From Coraliomargarita algicola (GTDB lineage Bacteria; Verrucomicrobiota; Verrucomicrobiia; Opitutales; Coraliomargaritaceae), in contig NZ_CP138858.1 of assembly GCF_033878955.1 (NCBI RefSeq), positions 2,527,001 to 2,591,000 of the forward strand: a stretch of DNA of 64,000 nt, written 5' to 3'. The notes below the pieces were generated by a model, which searched no databases, was not told where the DNA came from, and was given only the letters and a program-made list of their open reading frames with translations. Both the position numbers and the translations under genes were made by a program. Positions 18,767 to 27,195 of the stretch are shown here, one piece after another (within the stretch, counting starts at the first letter, position 1; each line of letters opens with the position of its first letter).

Positions 18767-21376
18767 CTACTCCCAGCGCGACAGGCTTTCGCCGGCATCT
18801 TCCCATTCGTTAAAAATAGAACAGGCGCGCGCCTGGAGTAAAACCCGGCGGCCTTCGCGACTTCTACAGTTCACCAAGCGCACATTCCCCATCAGTCGCT
18901 TCGCTTGTCGCAACAATTCAGCTCGCTCTGCTTCGCTGCCACGCAGTAATTCTGGAACAGGGAAATAACTGCTGCGAGCACTGGTAACCGATGAAATCAA
19001 ATAGTGCGGCGAGCGAATGGGCCCCATCATTTCTAAAAAGGCTGTGGCGAAATGATGACGGTCCATACGATTGCCACCTTTGAGTGAGACAGAAACCTGG
19101 CCCATAAATCGGTCCACCGTAAGAGCTTGCTCCGGCACGTCTTCGTCAAACTTCCCGAGCGTATGCATTGTGCGAAACAGGGAGCGCCCAACTCGATCTG
19201 CAGTCACTCCCGTGAGCCCATATTGACGATAGAGCCGCAGGGCCCGCCAAAGATCGGGAGCGATTCGCAGCAGCCCGATCAAGAGCATCAGTAGCAACAT
19301 TCCCCACACCGCGAGACCGCGACCACCGGAGAGCATGTGTCGAAAGGCATCAAAGCCCACGCCAAGAATCGATAACGCGGCGCCATACAAGACCGCTTCT
19401 ACGGTCCTCCACAGATAAGCGTAATGCATCAACTTGCGCCCTTTGACTTGAATGCTTCGATAAAACAATCCTTTCCAATCGGGAGCATTGGCAGGCCCGA
19501 GCCATGCCTGACGAATCCAGCTGGCATTGGCAGAGAGCGCCTGCATTTCATCATTTACCTGCGCGCATTGCTGTGGAGTCAAAATACTGGCGGGAATGCC
19601 CAAGCGCTCGTATCCCGATTGAATCGCCGCTTCGCGGTGATTCGGACCGACAAAGGTTTTGAGCCGGCGCCGCACGCAGTCCAAATCGGGCTCGTCATGG
19701 GGCACCCCCGTGAGTGTGACGAGGTGCCAGATCTTAGATACTTTCAGCGGGCTCGAGGGATTGGTGCGAATGGCTCGGCCCCGAATTTGGTTGGACGACA
19801 CGAAGGAGCCGACATTGGAAGCAATGATTAAGCTGTTGATACAGGGCGCATCCCAACCTTCGCCCAGCAAGGCTTGCGTGCCTGAAAGTATATGAATCGC
19901 GCCCCGAGCAAAGGTCTCGGTCATCACGGGCACCAGTTGCCTCGAAGCACCGCGCAGCAAGGTGAGCGCTCGATAGTCAGGCAATGCCTCGATCACTTCT
20001 AAGCGCACATCCGCCGATGAGAGTCCCCGCTCGCGGCAAACCTCTAACAAGGTGCCCGCCGCGCTCGCAGGAATAATGACCAAGGAACCTGTGAGCAGAC
20101 CGACCCGCTCGTCTCCCAGCTGACGTAGTCTCTCAAAGATGGGCACCGCTCCCAGCTTCAAAGATTTTGCATTGCGGCTCCGCTCACAATGCGTGCCCAG
20201 AAACTCGGGATAAATGTAGTCCGACAACACCAACAATCTCAAGTCCGCGCCATGGGTCTCACGTTCCACGCGCACGATCGCTTCAATCGAGCGCAACTTG
20301 GTGGCACTACGCATCAGGCGGCGATTCCGCGCATGGCTCGGAAGTAAATGCACATGCCCTCGCTCAATCGCACCGCGCTGCTTCAGCAAAGCTTCGATCT
20401 GTCTCACAAAGTCCTGCGGCCATAGCGAACGCTGCTTTTTAGAGACAATGCCGCGCAGTAAGACCTGCGCCCACTCAGTATCGAAACACGGCAATTCGCC
20501 CGCCTCCGCATCTAACAATTCGAGTAGCTCTGGCTGCAACCGCGCTCCTCGGGTGTGGAGATAAATAAGCAGCGACGAAAACCACTCCACTTCGGCATAA
20601 ATATCGGCTTCGTGCGCCTCGGGGTCCAGCAACCATGGATGCTTATTGATTTGCCCAGCGAGCGAGTCCCGATGTAACAAGTCAGCAACCAACTCGTTGA
20701 TCTGGCTTTGAAAGCTTGCGCGTTGTTGCAGATCTTCGGGACTGGCGAACTCGAAATAGAGCAGGTCTACATGTGGGCACAAATCGCCATTCAACACCAG
20801 CTCCGGCACTGGAATCTCCATATCGATTTCGCCACAAAGCTGAATATAGCGCTCCCATTCTGCAGCCGACGAGTCGTAAGGAGGTGTCGCAGTCAGCGAA
20901 ATAGTATGCACCCCCTCAATACGTTTGCGCAGATCAATAATCGACTGCCACCAAGCCTGCTTGAGGTGGTGTGCCTCATCCAGAAGCAGAGTTTGGACCC
21001 CAAGCGCACGCAGAGCGGCCAAGACTGGCTCCGCCCCGGGCTGCGACATGACCTGATCGACCATCTGATAGGTCGTGATCGTCACTAAACCAGGCTGGCG
21101 CAAGTCGAGGCTGATCCAATCCGCAGCGCCCGCGGCGAAATCTTGGCGCAAACGCTCCGCCCATTGCGACTGAATGGTGCGAGTCGGCGCGACCACCAAG
21201 CTCGGGCCCGCCAAACGACGCATGAACTCCAGCCCAAGAACCGTCTTACCAGACCCCGGCGGCGCGACAACATGTAGACGGGCATCGTCCAAGTGCGCCT
21301 CCATCTCCGCCAAGGCTCGCGCTTGATAATCGCGCCACGGATGGGCGAAGCACAGTGTTGGAGGAAATGTCGGCAC
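18767..21376 (-). CDS. SF2 DEAH-box helicase with C-terminal membrane segments
   Basis: An 869-residue protein with a GTG start at 21376. The helicase domains are complete. Residues 34-45 carry Walker A (HVVAPPGSGKT). DEAH lies at about 131-134 (TLLLDEAHHLKQAWWQ). Motif III is SLTATPPYDSSAAEWERY. The C-terminal domain has ILSGTQALLGEGWDAPCINS and SNQIRGRAIRTNP. After it, at residues about 645-715, are two strongly hydrophobic stretches (AALSILGVGFDAF; LAVWGMLLLMLLIGLL) followed by about 150 further residues. Membrane segments are unusual in an SF2 helicase. The SSB-like gene lies 74 bp upstream on the same strand. The substrate is unknown; a DNA repair or defence role is plausible. Confidence 0.8.
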   Translation of the reverse strand: MPTFPPTLCFAHPWRDYQARALAEMEAHLDDARLHVVAPPGSGKTVLGLEFMRRLAGPSLVVAPTRTIQSQWAERLRQDFAAGAADWISLDLRQPGLVTITTYQMVDQVMSQPGAEPVLAALRALGVQTLLLDEAHHLKQAWWQSIIDLRKRIEGVHTISLTATPPYDSSAAEWERYIQLCGEIDMEIPVPELVLNGDLCPHVDLLYFEFASPEDLQQRASFQSQINELVADLLHRDSLAGQINKHPWLLDPEAHEADIYAEVEWFSSLLIYLHTRGARLQPELLELLDAEAGELPCFDTEWAQVLLRGIVSKKQRSLWPQDFVRQIEALLKQRGAIERGHVHLLPSHARNRRLMRSATKLRSIEAIVRVERETHGADLRLLVLSDYIYPEFLGTHCERSRNAKSLKLGAVPIFERLRQLGDERVGLLTGSLVIIPASAAGTLLEVCRERGLSSADVRLEVIEALPDYRALTLLRGASRQLVPVMTETFARGAIHILSGTQALLGEGWDAPCINSLIIASNVGSFVSSNQIRGRAIRTNPSSPLKVSKIWHLVTLTGVPHDEPDLDCVRRRLKTFVGPNHREAAIQSGYERLGIPASILTPQQCAQVNDEMQALSANASWIRQAWLGPANAPDWKGLFYRSIQVKGRKLMHYAYLWRTVEAVLYGAALSILGVGFDAFRHMLSGGRGLAVWGMLLLMLLIGLLRIAPDLWRALRLYRQYGLTGVTADRVGRSLFRTMHTLGKFDEDVPEQALTVDRFMGQVSVSLKGGNRMDRHHFATAFLEMMGPIRSPHYLISSVTSARSSYFPVPELLRGSEAERAELLRQAKRLMGNVRLVNCRSREGRRVLLQARACSIFNEWEDAGESLSRWE

Positions 21377-21450
21377 AAAAGTAAGTCACCGCATCGGACG
21401 CGCCAAATCAATCTTATCCGAGCGCAAACTGCCCGAGGGCAAGCAGTGAA

Positions 21451-21837
21451 TCAAGCCGCCGAGCGCGAAGGTCGATTTTGTGAGCGAGTGCGACGCGTGT
21501 CCCGGCCTCTTTGCGGGCCTCTTTGCGGGTGCGAATGCGATTCGCGGCTTGGCGCGGAGTCCAGAAACTCCACCTTATAAGCAGTTAGCACGATGCGACT
21601 TCGCGGTTCCCCCGCATCCGTCTCCCAGCTCTCCTGCTTGAGGCCTCCAGAGAGTAAAACCTTTGAGCCCTTAAATAAGTGCTCCGCCAAATGCGGCATA
21701 TTCCAAGCCTCCACGGGCATGAAGACCACGCGCTCCCCTTCATTACAGGCGAGCCTAAACTTGCTGAGATGCTGCTCTCCAACTTTGCGGGTTTCGATGT
21801 CGGCAGTGAGGTGTCCGCTGATGATTGTCTGATTCAT
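21451..21837 (-). CDS. Single-stranded DNA-binding protein (SSB-like, short)
   Basis: A 128-residue OB-fold protein. MNQTIISGHLTADIETRKVG starts the fold. FRLACNEG, EHLFKGSKVLLSGGLKQESW and RIVLTAYKVEFLD follow in the order seen in SSB/PriB-type proteins. The C-terminal tail is basic (RTRSQNRPSRSAA) and lacks the acidic DDDIPF tip of canonical SSB. It is therefore probably a second, specialised SSB acting with the neighbouring helicase. A 66 bp fragment of the gene is copied at 18136. Confidence 0.75.
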   Translation of the reverse strand: MNQTIISGHLTADIETRKVGEQHLSKFRLACNEGERVVFMPVEAWNMPHLAEHLFKGSKVLLSGGLKQESWETDAGEPRSRIVLTAYKVEFLDSAPSRESHSHPQRGPQRGRDTRRTRSQNRPSRSAA

Positions 21838-21957
21838 AATTTTTCCTTTCAGTTACGTTAATATTAGCTTGCTACGAATGAATCGTGATTCGCGCCCCTC
21901 AAAATGAAGGACGCCTTTCTCTCTCGCACACAATGCCCCAAGCTGTCAAGCTAAAAA

Positions 21958-21975
21958 GGTGAACATTGTTACACC
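21958..21975. promoter_or_regulatory. Imperfect palindrome in the ssb/pspA divergent region
   Basis: GGTGAACATTGTTACACC is an imperfect inverted repeat midway in the 276 bp gap between the divergent ssb-like and PspA genes. It has operator-like size. No regulator is assigned. The rest of the gap shows no gene. Confidence 0.25.
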
Positions 21976-22071
21976 ACCGTCAAAACTTGAACCTAACCCC
22001 AGTGACTTTAGCTTCAATCCAAACGCCTCCACACTTTACACTCGTGCGGCATGAGAAAATAAGCATAAGAT

Positions 22072-22077
22072 TATAAT
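22072..22077 (+). promoter_or_regulatory. Possible -10 element of the PspA gene
   Basis: A perfect TATAAT lies 36 bp before the PspA start codon, in GATTATAATAGG. The -35 position is poor (GCATGA at 17 bp spacing). A sigma-54 site, common upstream of pspA in Proteobacteria, was looked for and not seen. Confidence 0.35.
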
Positions 22078-22113
22078 AGGCAAAGCTCTCACAATCAAAT
22101 ATCTTACCTTACT

Positions 22114-22857
22114 ATGATTAAGCGCGTTCTACACTTCTTTAAAAGTATTTTCGGTTCAGCAGTCACCGAACTGGAAAAAACGAATCCCGACGCCTTACTA
22201 GGCGCTGAGAAAGAAAACTTACGGAAGCAAATTCAGCGCTACAATCAAGGCCTGGCTGCCCATGCCGCGATGGTTGAAAAGCTGATCGCGCAGGTCAACA
22301 ATCAGGAGCAACAAGAGGCCAAGTTACTCACCAAGATCAAGGCCAACGTGACCGCGGGCAATCAAGAGCTCGCGGGCCGCCAGGCACTCAAGCTCTCGGA
22401 AATCAGAGCCGAGCTGGTCACCAACCGCGATCAATTGGAAGCCGCCGAAAATACCTATCAGGAAATGTCCCGCAATCGGGAAGCCAGCATCCAGGAAGCT
22501 CAGAAGAAAATTGAAAACCTGCAGGCCAAGATCAACGAGTTGAAAGTCAAAGAAGCGACTGCCGATCTATCGGAAATGGCCAGCAGCATGACCGCCGACA
22601 TGGGCGGTGCCAGCGAAACCATGAACCGCTTGGAAAGCATGGTCGAAGACGCACGGGCCAAGGCCGCCGGGCGTGCCCGTGTAGCCCAGGACAGTATGCC
22701 CTCCTTGGAAGTCCCCAGCGCCGAAGAAGAGCGCGCCTTAGCTCACGAAGCACTCAAAAGCCTCTCCGGCGAACTAGGCTTCACCACCGCAGTCGAATCA
22801 CAAGGTGAGGAAATCCCAGTGGTTACTTTCGAAAAAGAAAACAAGGCAAAGCGTTAA
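22114..22857 (+). CDS. PspA/IM30 family membrane-stress protein
   Basis: A 247-residue, almost wholly coiled-coil protein of the ESCRT-III-related PspA/Vipp1 family. These bind membranes and protect their integrity. It starts MIKRVLHFFKSIFGSAVTEL. Long helices carry LRKQIQRYNQGLAAHAAMVE and ALKLSEIRAELVTNRDQLEA, and SSMTADMGGASETMNRLESM occupies the family position before the last helix. The C-terminus adds a segment (SAEEERALAHEALKSLSG) beyond classical PspA. No other psp gene is adjacent. A repeat element begins directly after its stop codon. Confidence 0.85.
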   Translation: MIKRVLHFFKSIFGSAVTELEKTNPDALLGAEKENLRKQIQRYNQGLAAHAAMVEKLIAQVNNQEQQEAKLLTKIKANVTAGNQELAGRQALKLSEIRAELVTNRDQLEAAENTYQEMSRNREASIQEAQKKIENLQAKINELKVKEATADLSEMASSMTADMGGASETMNRLESMVEDARAKAAGRARVAQDSMPSLEVPSAEEERALAHEALKSLSGELGFTTAVESQGEEIPVVTFEKENKAKR

Positions 22858-23300
22858 AGTCAGAAGCCGGAGGCCGGAGGCCGGAGGTCGGAAAACAGAG
22901 GCCAGAGGTCAGAAGCCAGAAAACAGAAGTCAGCCACGGCACGCGCCCTGTTCGCGACACAGGAAGTGCCATCACTGATTGATATTCATATCTGATCTTT
23001 ATCATGGGTAGGATGCGGGCGATAGCCAGCGTCTCCGCTGCCGCGTTCAGTCCGCAGCCACCAAACCAGCGGTCACAACGACTCTCGTCGTCGTGCTACC
23101 TGTAAGAGGCCCCGCGCAAGCTCTGCGTAAGATGTGGCGACAGCCAGTGTCTCCGCGGGCATACCTGCCTCGTCGCATTCTCATTCATAATTGGCCCTGC
23201 GCTTCGCCTGAAGACTACGCACGGAAAGCAGCTCGACGCTCCCCGATTCTCTTCAACCAAAATCGACTTATCAAATTTGCGTAAAATTAGCTTTGCAGCA
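22858..23300. repeat. Dispersed repeats between the PspA and HNH genes
   Basis: This 527 bp gap has no gene. Directly after the PspA stop comes a run of GGCCGGAGGTCAGAA-like words (22858-22935). Then comes ACAGGAAGTGCC followed by TGATTGATATTCAT (22959-22989), which matches, inverted, the MITE-like element at 33.5 kb (30 of 31 positions). Two further related copies, GATGCGGGCGATAGCCAG at 23012 and GATGTGGCGACAGCCAG at 23131, are both followed by a TCTCCGC box. A CATAATTGGCCCTGC segment near 23187 resembles one at 53.8 kb. Confidence 0.75.
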
Positions 23301-23384
23301 TTCAAACATACGTTTACTTACTTATGATCATGTCTTCCAATCGACCGTAAATGTCCGCCCTGTTACATTAAGATCGCTGTTTTA

Positions 23385-24346
23385 ATGCAAAAGAACGCCC
23401 CCCATATCGAAGATTTGCTCAGTAAGCTCTACAATTTAAATCGCGACCGCGGCTCGGGCTGGGAAAAGCCCTACAAGCCCGCCCTGCTGCTGGCACTGAT
23501 CGACTTGATGAGCAGAGCGATTGCCCCGACAACCGCTTCACTCTCTCCGACGCACTCATCCGGCGCTACCGCGAATACATCGCCATCGTTAGACGCCCGG
23601 GCGACCACGACAAGATCCACTACCCCTTCTGGCACCTCTGTGGTGATGGCATTTGGATGATCTACAATGCTAACGGCCAGCCGCTCTACCGCCCCGGCGA
23701 GAACGGTTCCAGCTCACCTTCGGTCAAATGGCTCCGCGAGCAAATGGGCCACGCCAGTTTCGTCCCAGAGCTCTTCGCCCTACTGTGCGATCCCATTCAA
23801 CGCGAGCACATCCGTAGCGCGCTCATCGCCCGCTACTTCTCCGAGCACCGCGACGCCCTGCTTCGCCTGATCAGCCACTATCATCAAGTCGATAAAGTCG
23901 CCGACTTGTCCGGCGTAGCCTTGGAGAAGACGGAAGACCCCGCCCAATTCGCCAGCGATCCCGTCCGCTCCGCCGCCTTCGCCAAAACCATCAAGCAGGT
24001 CTACGACTACCGCTGCGCCGCCTCCGGCGTGCGCTTCCGTCTGGGAGATCTTAGTATCGTCGATGCCTGCCATCTGATTCCTTTTGCCGAGAGTGGCAAC
24101 GACCACCCGACCAACGGCATCGCCCTTAGCAAAAACCATCATTGGGCACTCGACCGCCACCTGATCACGCCATTTGCGTCAGAAACCAAACTCGTCTGGC
24201 GCGTCGCCCCCTGCCTCGACGACCGCCTCGAAGGCCACAAAGAACTGCTCAAACTGGATGGCCGCAGCGTCCTGCTTCCCAGAGAAAAACGCTTCTGGCC
24301 CGCAGAGGCAGGACTGCAATGGCGCTGGGAGCGGTTGCGGGGATAA
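23385..24346 (+). pseudogene. HNH endonuclease (HNH_2 type) with one frameshift
   Basis: Two overlapping frames join into a protein of about 320 residues. The first (from 23385) reads MQKNAPHIEDLLSKLYNLNR and GWEKPYKPALLLALIDLM. Near 23506-23511 one base is missing. The second frame then continues as EQSDCPDNRFTLSDALIRRY, YPFWHLCGDGIW and on to 24346. The C-terminal HNH core is clear: YRCAASGVRF, VDACHLIPFAESGNDHPTNG and IALSKNHHWALDRH. These proteins are predicted nucleases of restriction type. It is followed 30 bp later by the Mrr-like gene. The shift may be a sequencing error, so the gene could be intact. Confidence 0.8.
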
Positions 24347-24376
24347 AGGGAGAAGCCATCTCATTAGTGACACTTC

Positions 24377-25195
24377 ATGAAACGCAATAACGACAGTCTC
24401 GCCAATTCCCTAATCATGGCCCCATGGTGGGTCAGCGTCATTCTGGGTGCACTCGTTTACAGCGGACTTAAATTTGTCGCGCCCGGGCTTGGAGGGGAAA
24501 ACATGATACTAAAGTCCTTCGCACAAGCCATGCCGCAGCTCGCGCCCTACGCTGCCCTTTTCTTTGCGATGCTTTCTGTCTTGTCTTACATTTTCGGGCG
24601 AAAACAAGCCGCCCTCGTGGATAAGCAACAGAGCCTTGAATCGCTGTGCGCAGTCAATTGGAAGGAGTTCGAATGGCTCGTCGGCGAAGTCTTTCGGAGG
24701 CAAGGCTATCGCACTGAAGAATCGCTTGGCGGCGGAGCCGATGGTGGCATCGATTTAATCCTGCATCGCGACGGCCAAACCACACTGGTGCAATGTAAAC
24801 GCTGGAAGAGTAAACCCGTCGGCGTGCCCATAGTCCGAGAAATATTCGGCATTCTGACAGCCGAAAATGCCGACCGCGCCATAGTCATTACGACCAGCAA
24901 ATTCACCAAGGAGTCGGAGAACTTCGCGGCGAAGAAGCCCATCGAGCTCATCGACGGACAACAACTGCTTGCAATGGTAAAATCCGTCCAAACCCAAGGA
25001 ACAGAAGCCTCACAAGTGCAGAAAGCCGCGCCTGAACAAGTCAGCGCCCCCGACAGCAGTGCCAGCCCCCAGTGCCCCAAATGCAATTCCACCATGGTTC
25101 GCCGCACCGCTCGCCGTGGTGCCAATGCCGGCAACGCTTTTTGGGGCTGCACCGATTATCCAAAGTGCCGCGGCGTGATCTCGATTGAAAGCTAA
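24377..25195 (+). CDS. Membrane-anchored Mrr-like restriction endonuclease with zinc ribbon
   Basis: A 272-residue protein in three parts. The N-terminus has two membrane helices (APWWVSVILGALVYSGLKF; LAPYAALFFAMLSVLSYIF). The middle is an Mrr-type PD-(D/E)xK nuclease: WKEFEWLVGEVFRRQGY supplies the first acid, GGGADGGIDLIL the Asp and TTLVQCKRWK the QxK motif. The C-terminus is a topoisomerase-type C4 zinc ribbon (CPKC, then GCTDYPKC). The ribbon is nearly the same as that of the NERD protein at 37.5 kb. A membrane-tethered nuclease suggests action at the envelope, for instance on incoming DNA; that is inference. Confidence 0.85.
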   Translation: MKRNNDSLANSLIMAPWWVSVILGALVYSGLKFVAPGLGGENMILKSFAQAMPQLAPYAALFFAMLSVLSYIFGRKQAALVDKQQSLESLCAVNWKEFEWLVGEVFRRQGYRTEESLGGGADGGIDLILHRDGQTTLVQCKRWKSKPVGVPIVREIFGILTAENADRAIVITTSKFTKESENFAAKKPIELIDGQQLLAMVKSVQTQGTEASQVQKAAPEQVSAPDSSASPQCPKCNSTMVRRTARRGANAGNAFWGCTDYPKCRGVISIES

Positions 25196-25234
25196 ACATG
25201 CCCTATTTCTTAATATCCATCTGCTTCACCAGCC

Positions 25235-25262
25235 AAACCAAACACGTCTGGCGCGTCGCCCC
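25235..25262 (+). repeat. Remnant of an HNH gene in the intergenic gap
   Basis: These 28 bp match 24183-24210, inside the upstream HNH gene, at 27 of 28 positions. In the same frame the remnant reads QTKHVWRVAP against ETKLVWRVAP. It lies just before the next gene and looks like the tail of a second, decayed HNH copy. Confidence 0.6.
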
Positions 25263-25345
25263 TTCAATAACCCCATAACCGGCCACATCACGACCAAAAC
25301 CATTAACCACCTATCATTCAGGTTTTGCGAATCTAGAAAACAACA

Positions 25346-26227
25346 ATGAAAAAAGCAGATTATTTTGTAAGCCGAATCGTCAAACTAGGCGAACTGAACC
25401 AAGACTCTTTAATGGAGGCAATCTGCAAGTCGCCGATTGTCACCATTGGGAAGTTTAATTGGACGATTACAAACGTTACAGATGAACGTGCATCCTCCTT
25501 CCCCTTCGTTTTCGGAAGATTATCCAAATATTCTTCCGAGGGGCATGTCACAATCGTAGACCCAAACGAACGATCAGAAAAGGATGCAGTCGCACCTAAT
25601 CTTTTAATCGCTAGCGCCCCCTTTGTTTATCTACCAGAGCATTCCGGACTAGCTTTCATGCCAGTATGGAATGGCATACAGCGCGAATTGTTCCCGAAGA
25701 GGTTCAAGGCAATTGTAGAAGCAGCACACAACAATTTCTTTGCAGAGTGTTCAATCGAAACAATCTCTGACTATAGAGCCTTTACCACTAAACTAAAGAA
25801 TTTGAGTATAATAACCGATATAGATGCTAAGGTACATCCTCCTAATCCTAGATTTGGAAGGCTTTGGGAGAGCCTGCATCACTATGTAAAAAAGCGTAAA
25901 GCCGACGAGGTTAAAGTAGAAGAAACAACGAAATCCAACCTAGGGTTGCAAAGCCAACTAATTAATTTGATTGAAGGTATTCTAGAAGATCCCACATTCG
26001 AACCGATTGAATCAGTTGATATCGCGGATGCAGCAGTACTGATGGCAGCTGATGGATATGGCTATGGAAAAGTTACCGGCATGGCAGACGGGATAACTAC
26101 AGTTGTTAAAACTTCTGATACTCACAAATGCTTCAAAGCCGCTAAAGAACCAGAAGCCAGTGAGCTCGCGATGCAAGCAGATCGTGTATTCAGGAAAGTC
26201 AAAGACGAGCGAGACATGGATCACTGA
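25346..26227 (+). CDS. Uncharacterised soluble protein, first gene of a two-gene AT-rich module
   Basis: A 293-residue protein starting MKKADYFVSRIVKLGELNQD that I do not recognise. It has no signal peptide or membrane helix. The N-terminal half (FGRLSKYSSEGHVTIVDPNE; FVYLPEHSGLAFMPVWNG) looks like a mixed alpha/beta sensor or enzyme domain. The C-terminal part, after a lysine-rich linker (HHYVKKRKADEVKVEE), contains VLMAADGYGYGKVTGMADG. Base composition is visibly more AT-rich than its neighbours, suggesting transfer. Its TGA overlaps the ATG of the next gene, a membrane protein. The arrangement recalls defence modules with a cytosolic sensor and a membrane effector; that is inference. Confidence 0.75.
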   Translation: MKKADYFVSRIVKLGELNQDSLMEAICKSPIVTIGKFNWTITNVTDERASSFPFVFGRLSKYSSEGHVTIVDPNERSEKDAVAPNLLIASAPFVYLPEHSGLAFMPVWNGIQRELFPKRFKAIVEAAHNNFFAECSIETISDYRAFTTKLKNLSIITDIDAKVHPPNPRFGRLWESLHHYVKKRKADEVKVEETTKSNLGLQSQLINLIEGILEDPTFEPIESVDIADAAVLMAADGYGYGKVTGMADGITTVVKTSDTHKCFKAAKEPEASELAMQADRVFRKVKDERDMDH

Positions 26228-26697
26228 TGAAAATCCTCAAAGAGTTTATATATTTCTTCGTGATTTCATACGAAGCTATAATCTTCTTGGCAGGGCTGTG
26301 CCTTACAACATTCCTATCCTCACAGCTTAACCAATTACTCAACCAGATACCGGGATTAGCGGAACCGATACACTACTTTGGGGCACTACCTACCGCCTTC
26401 TTCGTCGCGACTGTTCACCTGTTTCGAAAATCGCTGTTCCCTGAAGCAGATAAACGGAGAATTCTGCAAAAGTGGGATGACTATAATCAATTAAAATTAG
26501 CGATGGTTGCTGCCCTCTGTTGGGCAGTTATCTTCACGATCCAAGGATGGGGAGCCTGGATATGGTACTCCCAGGGGCTTGTTGGCATATCCGCAATCTC
26601 CATTATCACTTCACTTATTGGTGGTTTTTGGAATGTAGCATCAGTGTTTTTTGCAGAAATCTCAATCAATGAACGCCTTGTTACACCAGAAGATTAA
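26227..26697 (+). CDS. Small four-helix membrane protein, second gene of the module
   Basis: A 156-residue protein with four likely membrane helices: YFFVISYEAIIFLAGLCLTT, YFGALPTAFFVATVHLF, LAMVAALCWAVIFTIQGWGA and ISAISIITSLIGGFWNVASV. A short basic loop lies between helices two and three (FRKSLFPEADKRRILQKWDD). Its ATG shares one base with the upstream stop (TGATG), so translation is coupled. I do not recognise a family. Size and context fit a membrane effector paired with the soluble protein upstream, but nothing in the sequence proves it. Confidence 0.7.
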   Translation: MKILKEFIYFFVISYEAIIFLAGLCLTTFLSSQLNQLLNQIPGLAEPIHYFGALPTAFFVATVHLFRKSLFPEADKRRILQKWDDYNQLKLAMVAALCWAVIFTIQGWGAWIWYSQGLVGISAISIITSLIGGFWNVASVFFAEISINERLVTPED

Positions 26698-27195
26698 TCC
26701 TTACAAGACTTGAAATCCCTCACGACCAGAACCTTCAAAGTCCAAAGTGAACTTACTCAGTGAAAATGTAACAATTCATGCAAAGCATTTTTCTAACCAT
26801 ACACCCCAGACTACCAATCCAAGATACGATTCAAAAAATGATTACGAATCCGTCGCGAATGAAAGCCTAAATTTAATCTGTCCCTGAATCCCCCCCCCCC
26901 CCTCTTCTCAAAAAAACAATGACTCACAACAATAATCAACGTAATTATAAACGTAACGACATGGTCCCATTTCAGCCCCGAGCTAATCACCCAATATCGA
27001 AACTCCTCCGGCGTCTGGTATTCCGGGCGCGATCTCAGAGCCGGTGCCAGAGCAAGAAGACGAGAACGATATTCCTTTTTAATTTATGAGCAACGAAAAC
27101 ACAGCAGCCATTGCCTTCAACAGCTAGAAATACTCCCATGTCCTTAAGACCGCTAGATAAATTTCTAGGTATAGCTAAAGACTAATTAGAATATA
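26698..27195. other. AT-rich intergenic region with a C13 homopolymer
   Basis: About 500 bp with no gene I can support. It contains an unbroken run of 13 cytosines (26890-26902) and otherwise AT-rich sequence. A short open stretch near 26960-27080 could be the end of a decayed gene, but nothing was recognised. The promoter of the next gene probably lies in 27130-27190. Confidence 0.5.

Noticed and set aside
22021..22113. Sigma-54 promoter in front of PspA
   Set aside because: No TGGCAC-n5-TTGCA-like sequence was found.
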